The position numbers and the translations under genes are program-made. A stretch of DNA of 43,113 nucleotides from an uncultured Chloroflexota bacterium (GTDB taxonomy: Bacteria; Chloroflexota; Anaerolineae; Anaerolineales; Villigracilaceae): assembly GCA_900696595.1 (NCBI GenBank), contig CAADGT010000031.1, forward strand, positions 1 through 43,113, given 5' to 3'. The notes beneath the pieces are model-generated. The model made no database searches. It was not told the DNA's origin and was given only the letters and a program-made list of their open reading frames with translations. How positions within the stretch are numbered: the stretch's first letter is position 1; every line of letters starts with the position of its first letter. Shown here piece after piece: positions 6,809 to 14,563 of the stretch.

Positions 6809-8317
6809 TTACACTCTCGTAAAATAATTCTCCTCCACGCTTTGCCAGGTCTCCTCGCGCAATTTCATGTATTTCGTCAGCAGGGGATGAACGCGCGAAA
6901 TATCCTCGTAAATTTTTTGCGCCACGCGGCGGATCGAAAAGTGCGCGTTTGCCGCGCTGCGCAATTGACAGAACGCAAACGCTTCGCGCAAATTGAACTG
7001 CGCCAGCGCGCGCCGGTTGAATCCGTTTGGGACGATGTATTGCGCGACATCGGGATTGAAGGCGTGGAGTTTTTCATACACATTGGACGCCGTTTCCATC
7101 GCCGCCTCATACCTGGACCCGAAGCCTGCCTCCGTGATCAGGAGCGGAGTCGTCCACCCGAGCCGCGTCGTCAGTCTCTGCGGCGTCTGCGTCATCATGC
7201 GGTGACGTTTGAACTCGGCGTACGCGCCCTGATCCATGACCAGGTCGAAGGTATAGGTTGAGTATTCCAACTCGCGCAGGGGGACGTCGTAGCGCCCCAG
7301 TTTGCCGAGCAGGGTTGCGGCAAGTCCTTCCTTTTCGTTTTCCTTCAACGATTTCACATACGCCAGCGCATTGGCATAGGGAATTTCATCGAAGCGGTAA
7401 ATTGCCGCCGCGAGAATCTTGTCTTCGCCTTCCCTGTCGTAATCTATCAGCGAACACCAATCGGATGCACCATTCCCCAATCTCCACCCTCTATTCTCTA
7501 ATCTCCAATCTCTATTCTCTAATCTCCAATCTCTATTCTCTAATCTCCAATCTCTATTCTCTAATCCCCAATCTCTATTCTCTAATCCCCAATTACCAAT
7601 CTCCTGTCCCGCCTTCATCGCATACTCATTCGCCTCGGCATACTTGACCAGCGTGGGCGCTTCCGCTTTTGCAACTTCCTTCATCTTTTCGCCGATCTGT
7701 TGGACTTCCGCCAGCGGATGCGAGAGCATCTTGCGGATGGTCATTTCGATCACGCGCGCGGTGGCGGTCATGCCGACGTTGGCGTTGGCGGCGGCGGGGA
7801 GCAGGAAGCGGCAGCGGTCCACGTACTGCGAGCGGATGCGGCGGTCGTAGGCTTCAGCGCTTTCGTTCTCGCGGCGCGGGGAGCGCTCTACGATGAGATT
7901 CTTGACCGGGTCCAGCGACTCCGCATACGTCGAGAAGAGGAGGCGGATGGCGTTCACAAATTCATCGCGCAGGGGATGCCCGTCCAGTTCGGGCGGAATC
8001 GTGAAATCGTCCATGCCCCATTTTTGGTAGCGGGTGGATTTTTCGGTGTAGGAGGCGAGGCGGTTGCCTTCGATGGTTTCGATGGCGACGCGCGAGACGT
8101 TCTCGAAGGCGATGTGCAGGACGGCGTGTTCGGCGACGGAGGCGTGGCCGTAACCGACGACCCATTTCTCGTGAAATTTTGCCGACGATTCGTCGCTGAG
8201 TTCTGCGGCGATCTCGCGGAAGGATTCGGGCGAACGCGAGGTTTTGGCAAAGGCGACGGCGATGGTCTCCGGGCTTAACGCTCGCGGGGATAAAAGATAG
8301 ATTTCACGTTCGGGCAT
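6809..8317 (-). CDS. thyX: FAD-dependent thymidylate synthase, double-domain ThyX
   Basis: A 502-residue protein, about twice the usual ThyX length, built from two ThyX-like halves. The N half has YGHASVAEHA (56-65) and NRLASYTEKSTRY (85-97), which keeps the E-x-S-x-R-Y end of the ThyX motif. The C half has RHRMMTQTPQRLTTR (371-385), which keeps the RHR start, and later FNLREAFAFCQLRS followed by IRRVAQKIY, matching the dUMP-binding C-terminal region. ThyX makes dTMP from dUMP using methylene-tetrahydrofolate and FADH2. The linker contains five to six heptapeptides of type LENRDWR (about 240-280), encoded by a 21-bp tandem repeat. AAGGAG precedes the ATG by 6 nt. It is downstream of hinT on the same strand but separated by a terminator. 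Confidence 0.88.
   Translation of the reverse strand: MPEREIYLLSPRALSPETIAVAFAKTSRSPESFREIAAELSDESSAKFHEKWVVGYGHASVAEHAVLHIAFENVSRVAIETIEGNRLASYTEKSTRYQKWGMDDFTIPPELDGHPLRDEFVNAIRLLFSTYAESLDPVKNLIVERSPRRENESAEAYDRRIRSQYVDRCRFLLPAAANANVGMTATARVIEMTIRKMLSHPLAEVQQIGEKMKEVAKAEAPTLVKYAEANEYAMKAGQEIGNWGLENRDWGLENRDWRLENRDWRLENRDWRLENRGWRLGNGASDWCSLIDYDREGEDKILAAAIYRFDEIPYANALAYVKSLKENEKEGLAATLLGKLGRYDVPLRELEYSTYTFDLVMDQGAYAEFKRHRMMTQTPQRLTTRLGWTTPLLITEAGFGSRYEAAMETASNVYEKLHAFNPDVAQYIVPNGFNRRALAQFNLREAFAFCQLRSAANAHFSIRRVAQKIYEDISRVHPLLTKYMKLREETWQSVEENYFTRV
7477..7604. repeat. 21-bp tandem repeat inside thyX
   Basis: Four near-perfect units at 7505-7525, 7526-7546, 7547-7567 and 7568-7588, differing only by a final T or C, with degenerate units on each side from 7477 to about 7604. 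The plus-strand unit begins CCAATCTCTATTCTC and ends TAATC(T/C). Because 21 is a multiple of 3, the expansion stays in frame and adds heptapeptides to ThyX. Base composition is pyrimidine-rich and unlike the surrounding gene. Confidence 0.95.
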
Positions 8318-8331
8318 ACCGGCTCCTTATG

Positions 8332-8420
8332 TCATTGCGAGGAGGGCGCTCTTCCCGACGAAGCAATCCCCATTCCCTAGAAAACACGAGATTGCTTCGG
8401 GCTTCGCCCTCGCAATGACG
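8332..8420. repeat. Dispersed palindromic repeat (GTCATTGCGAGG type)
   Basis: GTCATTGCGAGG (8332-8343) and CCTCGCAATGAC (8409-8420) are perfect 12-bp inverted repeats. The interior also pairs around GACGAAGCAATC/GAGATTGCTTCGGGCTTCGCC. Similar intergenic palindromes occur in many copies in diverse bacterial genomes. It is located between thyX and hinT and is non-coding. Confidence 0.8.
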
Positions 8421-8431
8421 AAAATCATCAT

Positions 8432-8463
8432 AAAAAAGCGACCAGCCCTTTCGCGCTGATCGC
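8432..8463 (-). terminator. Intrinsic terminator for hinT operon
   Basis: Read on the minus strand: GCGATCAGC, an 8-nt loop, GCTGGTCGC (one G-U pair), then TTTTTT. It lies 9 nt after the hinT stop, ending the NodB-like/hinT operon before thyX. Confidence 0.85.
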
Positions 8464-8471
8464 CGGTTGGG

Positions 8472-8813
8472 TCATCCCATTTTGGTCAACTGCCTGCCCC
8501 CGAGCAAATGCAGGTGAATGTGAAAGACGGTCTGCCCGGCGTGGGCGTTGGTGTTGACAATGAGACGATAGCCGTTTTCGGCGAGTCCTTCCTGCGCGGC
8601 GATTTTTTTTGCGGCTGTGAAGAGATGCCCGACGATTTGCTCGTCCGCTTCCGTCATTTCGTTGACCGAGCCGATATGTTTGAGCGGCACGATCAAAATG
8701 TGCGTCGGCGCGGCGGGCGCAATGTCGCGGAAGGCGTACGCCTGTTCGTCGCGATAAACGCTCGCGCTGGGAATTTCGCCGTTAATGATTTTACAGAAGA
8801 CGCAGTCGGTCAT
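8472..8813 (-). CDS. hinT: HIT-family nucleotide hydrolase (HinT)
   Basis: A 113-residue protein of typical HINT length. It starts TDCVFCKIINGEIPS and ends with the histidine triad HIHLHLLGG (98-106), with VFH just before it. HinT hydrolyses adenosine 5'-phosphoramidates and aminoacyl-adenylates in the cytoplasm. AAGGAG stands 8 nt before the ATG. It is 18 bp downstream of the NodB-like lipoprotein gene on the same strand, so probably in one transcript, and is followed by a clear terminator. Confidence 0.93.
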   Translation of the reverse strand: MTDCVFCKIINGEIPSASVYRDEQAYAFRDIAPAAPTHILIVPLKHIGSVNEMTEADEQIVGHLFTAAKKIAAQEGLAENGYRLIVNTNAHAGQTVFHIHLHLLGGRQLTKMG

Positions 8814-8831
8814 GGATAATCTCCTTGAAGG

Positions 8832-9932
8832 TCAGGGTGAGAGGGGGATGGGTCCATACTCTTCTTCGCAGACGAGTTCATAGTATTCATATTCGGCTTC
8901 TCTATTGAGAAGGGCAAATTCTGTCGCGGCTTTTCCGATGGCGCGCGTCGTGTCTATGGCGGCGAAGGCTTCCTGAGGAGAATAGACCGGCAGGGTCATC
9001 GGAGGGTCGCCGATCTTTCCTTCAGGAATCAGATTCGGGCGCGCGGGGTCGGGGACATCGGCGAGCGGAATCCAATTGTACATGATGGGTCCGCGCGGGT
9101 TTGCGGTGAAACCGAGTTTGAAACGAAGTTGCCGCGCCGCCTCGACGGGGCGGATGCCGAACCCGCCGTTGGGCCAGATGACAGCGGTGGGCGTCTTGCC
9201 GAACTGGTCTGCGAACCCGCCCAGCGACCCTTGAAGTTCGCGCGCAATGATGGTCTTTGCCACATCGTCGGTGAGGATGACATCGAAGGTGACGCCGCGC
9301 GCCTGATGATCCACAAAGCCTTCCTGTTCAAGGGAATTATTGCCCTCCAGCAATATCGGATCCACATTCCGGTCGCTGACCCAGCCGTTGACGACGCTCC
9401 AGCCCCATTTCTCGAAGTATTCGCGGAAGTTTTTGTCGAAGTATTCCTCGGTCTGATTTCCGTCCTGGATCAAAAGCGCGGAGCGCGGCGGGATGAGGAC
9501 ATTGCGCTCTATGAACGCTTGAAGCTGGTCGGAGTTGATCGCCTCGAACCCCTGGGCTTTGAGTTGATCCATCAGGTCGAAGAAGTCCTTGATCCAGACG
9601 CTGTCTGGAAGTTCGGCTGTGCCGCGGTTGATGTTCTTGAACAAAATGACCATTACCACTGTGCCGGGCTGGGCGTTGCGGGGATGCCACCTGTTGCGTA
9701 AATAACGGCAGGTCTCTTCGATGTAGACGTGGGGAACATCGAGCGGATTCAACAAATCGCTTCTGAACATTTCGGGAGGCGGGGGCGGGCTTTCTTCCGT
9801 TGAAATTGGAGCGGACGCCGTATCGGCCCTGTTGGACGGGATCAACTGGCAGGACACCAAAATGGAGACAATGAAGAAGATGAGCGTGAATCGAATCACG
9901 ATCGGTCGAAAGGCATTAATGAATGAATTCAT
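8832..9932 (-). CDS. NodB/polysaccharide-deacetylase-like lipoprotein, degenerate paralogue
   Basis: A 366-residue lipoprotein with a long signal ending VSC (Cys28) and a Pro-rich linker (SPPPPP). The body has a polysaccharide-deacetylase-like order: VVMVILFKNI, a search-helix region, ALLIQDGN where catalytic DD is expected, HQARG where H-x3-H is expected, and VIWPNGGFGIRPVEAARQLRFKLGFT. It is clearly paralogous to the next gene upstream (shared CRYL(R/K)N(R/K)W, WGW(S/P)(V/I)VN, NPRGP(I/V)MYNW), but the metal-binding positions look lost, so it is probably not an active deacetylase. The start at 9932 fits the signal; longer forms lack one. Surface lipoprotein of unknown role. Confidence 0.75.
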   Translation of the reverse strand: MNSFINAFRPIVIRFTLIFFIVSILVSCQLIPSNRADTASAPISTEESPPPPPEMFRSDLLNPLDVPHVYIEETCRYLRNRWHPRNAQPGTVVMVILFKNINRGTAELPDSVWIKDFFDLMDQLKAQGFEAINSDQLQAFIERNVLIPPRSALLIQDGNQTEEYFDKNFREYFEKWGWSVVNGWVSDRNVDPILLEGNNSLEQEGFVDHQARGVTFDVILTDDVAKTIIARELQGSLGGFADQFGKTPTAVIWPNGGFGIRPVEAARQLRFKLGFTANPRGPIMYNWIPLADVPDPARPNLIPEGKIGDPPMTLPVYSPQEAFAAIDTTRAIGKAATEFALLNREAEYEYYELVCEEEYGPIPLSP

Positions 9933-9984
9933 GCGAAGAAGATTGTAGCACGGACTCCCAAGCCTCCTGACTTTGAACAGCCAG

Positions 9985-10030
9985 CGACGGGAGTCGTCAG
10001 ACTCTAAAGTTTCCTGCCTTTGGAGTCCGA
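9985..10030. repeat. Intergenic hairpin with CGACGGGAGTCGT palindrome
   Basis: CGACGGGAGTCGT at 9985-9997 is repeated in reverse complement at 24936-24948. It leads into a second imperfect hairpin (GTCAGACTCTAAAG against CTTTGGAGTCCGAC). It lies between the two NodB-like lipoprotein genes. Confidence 0.6.
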
Positions 10031-10035
10031 CGAAT

Positions 10036-11229
10036 TTACGGAATCGCGCCGTACGTCGGCGCGCAGACGATGTCGTAGTATTCCAGCTCGACGGCTTTGT
10101 TTTGTTCGGCGTAGGCGGCGGCCTCCTGGCTGATGGCGCGGACATTGTCAATTTCGCCGCCGGCGCTGATGTCTGTGTAGCGCGGCAGGGTCATGAGCGG
10201 GTTTCCGGCTGGGGTTTCGGGGATGGCGTAAGGATTGCTGGCGTTGTAGTCGTCGGCTTGCGGGACCCAGTTGTACATGACCGGTCCGCGCGGGTTGACG
10301 GTGAATCCGAGTTTGTACCCCAATTGCCCGCCGATTTCGACGGCGCGTTTCGAGAACCCGCCGCCGGGCCAGATGTAGGCGATGGGCGTCTTGTTGAAGT
10401 ATTTTTGGAAGGTGGCGATCACGCCGCCCATTTCGGAAGTGATGAACTCGTCGGTCGAACTGTCGCTGATGGGGGTGTTGTGGATGTAGCCGTGCGCCTG
10501 ATAGTCCACCCAGCCTTCGGCGGAGAGGGCGGCATTTTCAGCCCACAGATCGGGGCGTTCGTCCAGCCCGATGTAAGCGTTGACGATGGGCCAACCCCAT
10601 TCATCGTAGTATTGCCTAAAATGATCGTTGTATTTCGACGCGTTTGCCCGATCGTCCACGATGATCAGCGCCGAGAGTTGGGGGATCCGCGCGTTGTCGT
10701 ACATGAAGTCCGCCATTTGTTGCATGTTGATGGCGGTGAAACCGGCGTCGTGCAGACTGTTCATCAGGCGTTTGAGGTCTTTGCCGGAGATCATCAGTTT
10801 GCCATAGTCGGAGGAGGAGGCGTCCTGGTCAATGCGATGGAACATGATAACCATGACCGTCGTCCCCGGCGCGGATTTGGTCGAGTCCCATTTATTTTTC
10901 AGGTACTGGCAGGAGTCGGCGACATAAGCGCGCGGCAGGTCTTCCGGCTTTAAATTGGGCGTTTGATATATGCCGGGCAGGGCGGGCGGTGTGCGCGGGA
11001 CGGTGGCGGTGGGGATCGGGGTGTCCGTGATCTGCGGAGTCGCCGTCGGCGCGCTGAACTGGGCGAAGGCGGTTTCAAACGCCGCCGTCAGGGCGATGTT
11101 CGAATCGGGAGTCGCCGCTTGAGGCTGGCACGATGCCAGAAGCGCAATCAACAGGCTAAATGCCAGCGCGGAGCCGCGTCGAAATGTTCGGGCAGGATGC
11201 GTGATTTGTAATCCGTAATTGAGTTTCAT
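10036..11229 (-). CDS. NodB/polysaccharide-deacetylase-like lipoprotein
   Basis: A 397-residue lipoprotein (signal from residue 1, lipobox LLASC, Cys34) with a Thr/Pro linker. The catalytic-like region has MVIMFHRID, then ALIIVDDR, then YQAHGYIHN (H-x3-H), then YIWPGGGFSKRAVEIGGQLGYKLGFT, which follows the order of NodB-fold carbohydrate esterase 4 motifs. It could deacetylate a cell-wall or exopolysaccharide substrate outside the membrane, but the motifs are not canonical and activity is inference. The start at 11229 is chosen for the signal peptide. It is first of a minus-strand operon with its paralogue and hinT, and divergent from cystathionine beta-synthase. Confidence 0.75.
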   Translation of the reverse strand: MKLNYGLQITHPARTFRRGSALAFSLLIALLASCQPQAATPDSNIALTAAFETAFAQFSAPTATPQITDTPIPTATVPRTPPALPGIYQTPNLKPEDLPRAYVADSCQYLKNKWDSTKSAPGTTVMVIMFHRIDQDASSSDYGKLMISGKDLKRLMNSLHDAGFTAINMQQMADFMYDNARIPQLSALIIVDDRANASKYNDHFRQYYDEWGWPIVNAYIGLDERPDLWAENAALSAEGWVDYQAHGYIHNTPISDSSTDEFITSEMGGVIATFQKYFNKTPIAYIWPGGGFSKRAVEIGGQLGYKLGFTVNPRGPVMYNWVPQADDYNASNPYAIPETPAGNPLMTLPRYTDISAGGEIDNVRAISQEAAAYAEQNKAVELEYYDIVCAPTYGAIP

Positions 11230-11285
11230 GGATGGAATTCTAATCGAAAAAACGGGACGCCCGCTTTTCGCTGCCCGCTTCGCGC

Positions 11286-11294
11286 TGGTAAAAT
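11286..11294 (+). promoter_or_regulatory. Putative extended -10 promoter for cystathionine beta-synthase gene
   Basis: TGG followed by TAAAAT (11289-11294). A start near 11301 leaves a short leader with AAGGAG at 11305-11310 and the ATG at 11316. No clear -35. Confidence 0.45.
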
Positions 11295-11315
11295 ATCCCC
11301 GACCAAGGAGAGAGA

Positions 11316-12728
11316 ATGACAGCCTTATCTGAATCAAAGGAAAAGCGGGTATTCAACAACATCCTCGGCGCGGTGGGGAACACGCCGCTCGTCAAACTGG
11401 AGCGCATCGGCAAAGACCTGCCCGTTCCGCTTTATGCGAAACTTGAATTTATGAACCCCGGCGGCTCGGTCAAGGATCGGGTGGGGGCGAACATCATTGA
11501 ACAAGCGGAAAAGCGCGGAGAGATCAAACCGGGCGGGACGATCGTCGAGGCGACATCCGGCAACACGGGGGTCGGGCTGGCAATTGCGGCGGCGTTGAAG
11601 GGCTATAAGACCATCTTCGTCATGCCGGACAAAATGAGCAACGAAAAGATTCTTTTATTGCGGGCATACGGGGCGAAGGTGGTCATTACTCCGACCGCTG
11701 TGGGGCCCGACGATCCGCGTTCTTATTACGAGGTCGCCAAAAAGTTCGCGCGCGAAACGCCGAATGCGATTCTCGCAAACCAATATCACAACCCCGATAA
11801 CCCGCAAACGCATGTGCTGACGACCGGTCCCGAAATTTGGGAGCAGACCGACGGCAAAGTGACCGATGTCATCATCGGCATCGGCACCGGCGGGACGATC
11901 ACCGGCGTGGGGCGTTATCTCAAATCGAAGAATCCCAAAATCACCATTGTGGGCATTGACATCGAAGGTTCGATCCTGACCGAGATCTGGCAGAACAAGG
12001 GCGTCATTCCGCCCGGCGCGTATCCCAAGACCTATAAAGTGGAAGGCATCGGCGAAGACTTTCTTCCCTCCACGATGGACATCGAGTATGTGGACGCCAT
12101 CGAACGCGCCGGGGATAAAGAGTCGTTTTTATGGGCGCGCGCGCTTGTGCGGCAGGAGGGAATCTTTGCGGGCGGCTCGTCCGGCTCCGCGATTGCGGGG
12201 GCGATCAAGTATTGCCGCAAACTTCAGCCTGGGCGTTTGCCGGTCGTCATTCTGCCGGATTCGGGTTCGCGTTATCTCTCCAAGTTCTACGACGACAAAT
12301 GGATGCGCGAGTTCGGTTTCCTCTCGATGGAGTTCGGCGAGACGGCTCTCGGCGACCTGTTGATCGCCAAGCCGAACAAGGCTTTGCTCACTGCCACGCT
12401 GGGCGACTCCATCCGAAAAATCGTTTCGGTCATGCACCAGAATGCGGTTTCGCAAATGCCCGTCGTCGGCGCCGACGGCTCGCTCGTCGGGCTGATCGAA
12501 GAAGTGGACCTGCTCAGTCATCTGCTCGATCGTCACGAACACAGCCAGGATGAAACGATCGATTCGCTGGTGCAAAACGCGGGCGCGGTCTTCCCGCCGG
12601 AGACTTCTTTGGAAGATGCCATGCCCTCGCTCACCGCCGGTTACGCGCTGATCGTGGCCGAGAACAGCAAGCCGGTCGGCATCCTCACGAAAATTGACGT
12701 TTTGGATTATGTGGCGGGGAAGATATAG
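11316..12728 (+). CDS. cbs: Cystathionine beta-synthase (PLP domain plus CBS pair)
   Basis: A 470-residue cytoplasmic enzyme. The PLP fold has NTPLVKLERI, the Schiff-base lysine in GGSVKDR (Lys53), SGNTG (81-85) binding the substrate carboxylate, and the phosphate loop GIGTGGT (188-194). The region EGIGEDFLPSTMD and IFAGGSSGSA match beta-synthases rather than cysteine synthases. Residues about 345-470 form two CBS motifs (VSQMPVVGADGSLVGLIEEVDLL and GYALIVAENSKPVGILTKIDVLDY), a regulatory nucleotide- or AdoMet-binding Bateman module. It condenses serine and homocysteine to cystathionine; O-acetylserine sulfhydrylase activity is an alternative. AAGGAG precedes the ATG. alr follows 8 bp downstream. 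Confidence 0.9.
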   Translation: MTALSESKEKRVFNNILGAVGNTPLVKLERIGKDLPVPLYAKLEFMNPGGSVKDRVGANIIEQAEKRGEIKPGGTIVEATSGNTGVGLAIAAALKGYKTIFVMPDKMSNEKILLLRAYGAKVVITPTAVGPDDPRSYYEVAKKFARETPNAILANQYHNPDNPQTHVLTTGPEIWEQTDGKVTDVIIGIGTGGTITGVGRYLKSKNPKITIVGIDIEGSILTEIWQNKGVIPPGAYPKTYKVEGIGEDFLPSTMDIEYVDAIERAGDKESFLWARALVRQEGIFAGGSSGSAIAGAIKYCRKLQPGRLPVVILPDSGSRYLSKFYDDKWMREFGFLSMEFGETALGDLLIAKPNKALLTATLGDSIRKIVSVMHQNAVSQMPVVGADGSLVGLIEEVDLLSHLLDRHEHSQDETIDSLVQNAGAVFPPETSLEDAMPSLTAGYALIVAENSKPVGILTKIDVLDYVAGKI

Positions 12729-12736
12729 AAACCGTC

Positions 12737-13855
12737 ATGCGCCCAACTTATCTCGAAATAAATCTTACCCAACTCGAAAAAAACATCAAAGCCATCCGCG
12801 CGCATGTCGGCGGCGCGAAGGTCATGCCGATGGTCAAAGCCAACGCCTACGGTCACGGCGTCGAGGGCGTCGCGCCGTTCATCGAACCGTTTGTGGATAT
12901 GATGGGAGTCGCGCTGGTTGAAGAGGGGATTCAATTGCGCCAGCTTGGAATCAAAAAACCGATTTTAGTGTCCGGCGGGACTCTCGCCGACCAACTGCCT
13001 TTGTTTCTCGAACATGACCTGCCCCTCGCCGCCTCATCCCCCGACCTGTTGCGGGCGGCTGACCATTTGGCTGAGTCTGCCCGCAAGCGTTTGACCGTCC
13101 ACCTGAAGATTGACACCGGAATGGAGCGCGTCGGAGTCCGCCAGGATGAAGCGGAGGATTTCATCCTCGCGGCGTCCAGGAGCCGCCACTTAAACGTGGA
13201 AGGGATATATTCCCATCTGGCGAACTCTGAACTGATCGAAACGGATGGATTGCCCGCCCATGTGATTCCCCCGCGCGCGCAACTGGAGCGGTTTCAAGAA
13301 GTTTTGCGCCTTTATGAAAAACACAGCCTGCCCGTTCCGCCGGTCCGGCATCTTTGCAACTCCGGCGGGATTCTGAACCTGCCCGAAGGATATTTTGATT
13401 TGGTGCGCCCCGGCGTTTTGTCCTACGGCGTGTATCCGGGACGCGATATTCCCAAAGCCATTGACGTGAAAACCGCTTTGACCTGGAAATCGAAGGTGGC
13501 GTACAGCAAGGTCACACAGCCCGGGCGTGGAATCGGCTACGGGGCGTTGTGGAAGGTCGAAGGGAGTCCGAGGCGGATCGTCACCATCCCCTGCGGCTAC
13601 GCCGACGGATATTCCCGCCGCATGACCAATCAGGCCAGAGTCCTCATCAATGGGAAATCCTACCCGCAGGTGGGGCGCATCTGCATGGATCAATTCATGG
13701 CGGACGCGGGCGGCGATGAAATATCTGTCGGAGATGAAGTGATTTTGCTCGGCGATGGAATTGAGCCCGAAGAACTCGCGGATTGGGCGGGGACGAACGA
13801 ATACGAAGTGATGACCAGCATCGGCGCGCGCGTGCCGCGGGTGTTTGTTTCGTAG
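12737..13855 (+). CDS. alr: Alanine racemase
   Basis: A 372-residue PLP enzyme making D-alanine for peptidoglycan. The PLP lysine is in MVKANAYGHG (Lys34). The C-terminal domain contributes GIGYGALW, IPCGYADGYSR and RICMDQFMAD, the usual signatures around the catalytic tyrosine and active-site entry. Length is typical. The gene starts 8 bp after cbs with no strong Shine-Dalgarno, so it is likely translated by coupling. Its stop codon touches a near-perfect 22-bp palindrome at 13855-13876. Confidence 0.95.
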   Translation: MRPTYLEINLTQLEKNIKAIRAHVGGAKVMPMVKANAYGHGVEGVAPFIEPFVDMMGVALVEEGIQLRQLGIKKPILVSGGTLADQLPLFLEHDLPLAASSPDLLRAADHLAESARKRLTVHLKIDTGMERVGVRQDEAEDFILAASRSRHLNVEGIYSHLANSELIETDGLPAHVIPPRAQLERFQEVLRLYEKHSLPVPPVRHLCNSGGILNLPEGYFDLVRPGVLSYGVYPGRDIPKAIDVKTALTWKSKVAYSKVTQPGRGIGYGALWKVEGSPRRIVTIPCGYADGYSRRMTNQARVLINGKSYPQVGRICMDQFMADAGGDEISVGDEVILLGDGIEPEELADWAGTNEYEVMTSIGARVPRVFVS

Positions 13856-13980
13856 AACAAATCTGCAGGTTTGTTCCACGCGGTTGTAGTATTGCCCTGT
13901 GAAAACCGCGTTGACCGCGAAGATTTTTATTCGCGCCGCAAGGTTCACCTTGCCTGCCCGGCGCAAACTGAAGTTTGCGG
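13855..13980. repeat. Cluster of three small palindromes before lspA
   Basis: GAACAAA/TTTGTTC (13855-13861 and 13870-13876, with CTGCAG in the middle), GCAAGGT/ACCTTGC (13938-13944 and 13947-13953), and CGCAAACT/AGTTTGCG (13962-13969 and 13972-13979). The third is the same sequence as the repeat at 1-127 and is followed by similar text up to a -10-like box. Confidence 0.8.
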
Positions 13981-13993
13981 CACAACAGCGCTA

Positions 13994-14002
13994 TGGCATA
14001 AT
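13994..14002 (+). promoter_or_regulatory. Putative extended -10 promoter for lspA
   Basis: TGG followed by CATAAT (13997-14002), placed exactly as TGG-TATAGT is placed after the repeat at 103-127. A start near 14009 would leave about 22 nt before the TTG at 14031, with GAGGT in between. Confidence 0.4.
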
Positions 14003-14030
14003 ACGCGCGCCAATCGTTATGAGGTGTATA

Positions 14031-14555
14031 TTGAATTCAGCGGTGAAGGATTATTTGATGTTATTCGGCATTACGGGGATTTCGGTCGCGCTCGATCAAT
14101 GGACGAAGTGGTGGGCGCGCGCGAACATCGAATTCGGCGGGCAGTGGCTTCCGGACTGGCTGGCGTGGCTGGGTCCCTACGCGCGTTTCGTGCATTGGTA
14201 TAACAGCGGGGCGGCGTTCGGCATGTTTCAAAACGGCAACCTGGTCTTTACGATCCTCGCCTTCGTTGTGATCGGCGCGATCCTCTATTATTATCCGCGC
14301 GTTGAAAACAGCGACTGGACGTTGAGGCTGGCGATGGGCTTGCAATTGGGCGGCGCGCTGGGAAATTTGATTGACCGCCTGATGATGGGCAAGGTCACGG
14401 ATTTCATCTCCATTGGCGCGTTTCCCGTGTTCAATATAGCCGACGCCTCCATATCGGTGGGCGTGGCGGTTCTCTTGCTGGGCGTCTGGCTCAAGGAACG
14501 CGAGGAGAAGTTGAAAGCGGCGGCGGCTGGCGCAGAACCGGCGAAGGAAGGGTGA
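14031..14555 (+). CDS. lspA: Lipoprotein signal peptidase II, copy 1
   Basis: A 174-residue four-helix membrane aspartyl protease that removes signal peptides from diacylglyceryl-modified prolipoproteins. Signatures: LDQWTKWWAR, NSGAAFGMFQ, GGALGNLIDRL with catalytic Asp115, and VTDFISIGAFPVFNIADAS with Asp138. The start is uncertain: TTG at 14031 has GAGGT 5 nt upstream; ATG at 14019 (MRCILNS...) has no Shine-Dalgarno. Longer forms would translate the repeat. A second lspA follows 8 bp after the stop. Confidence 0.9.
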   Translation: MNSAVKDYLMLFGITGISVALDQWTKWWARANIEFGGQWLPDWLAWLGPYARFVHWYNSGAAFGMFQNGNLVFTILAFVVIGAILYYYPRVENSDWTLRLAMGLQLGGALGNLIDRLMMGKVTDFISIGAFPVFNIADASISVGVAVLLLGVWLKEREEKLKAAAAGAEPAKEG

Positions 14556-14563
14556 TGGAATAA

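Noticed and set aside
7477..7604. CRISPR-like or regulatory repeat
   Set aside because: The 21-bp units are contiguous, lie within thyX in frame, and have no spacers.
9129..9701. Plus-strand ORF of 190 codons over the NodB-like lipoprotein gene
   Set aside because: Antisense shadow of a lipoprotein with clear signal and paralogue; no RBS or recognisable domain.
9973..10953. Plus-strand ORF of 326 codons
   Set aside because: Antisense shadow of the second NodB-like lipoprotein gene; Val/Gly/Asp-rich composition typical of reverse reading of high-GC genes.
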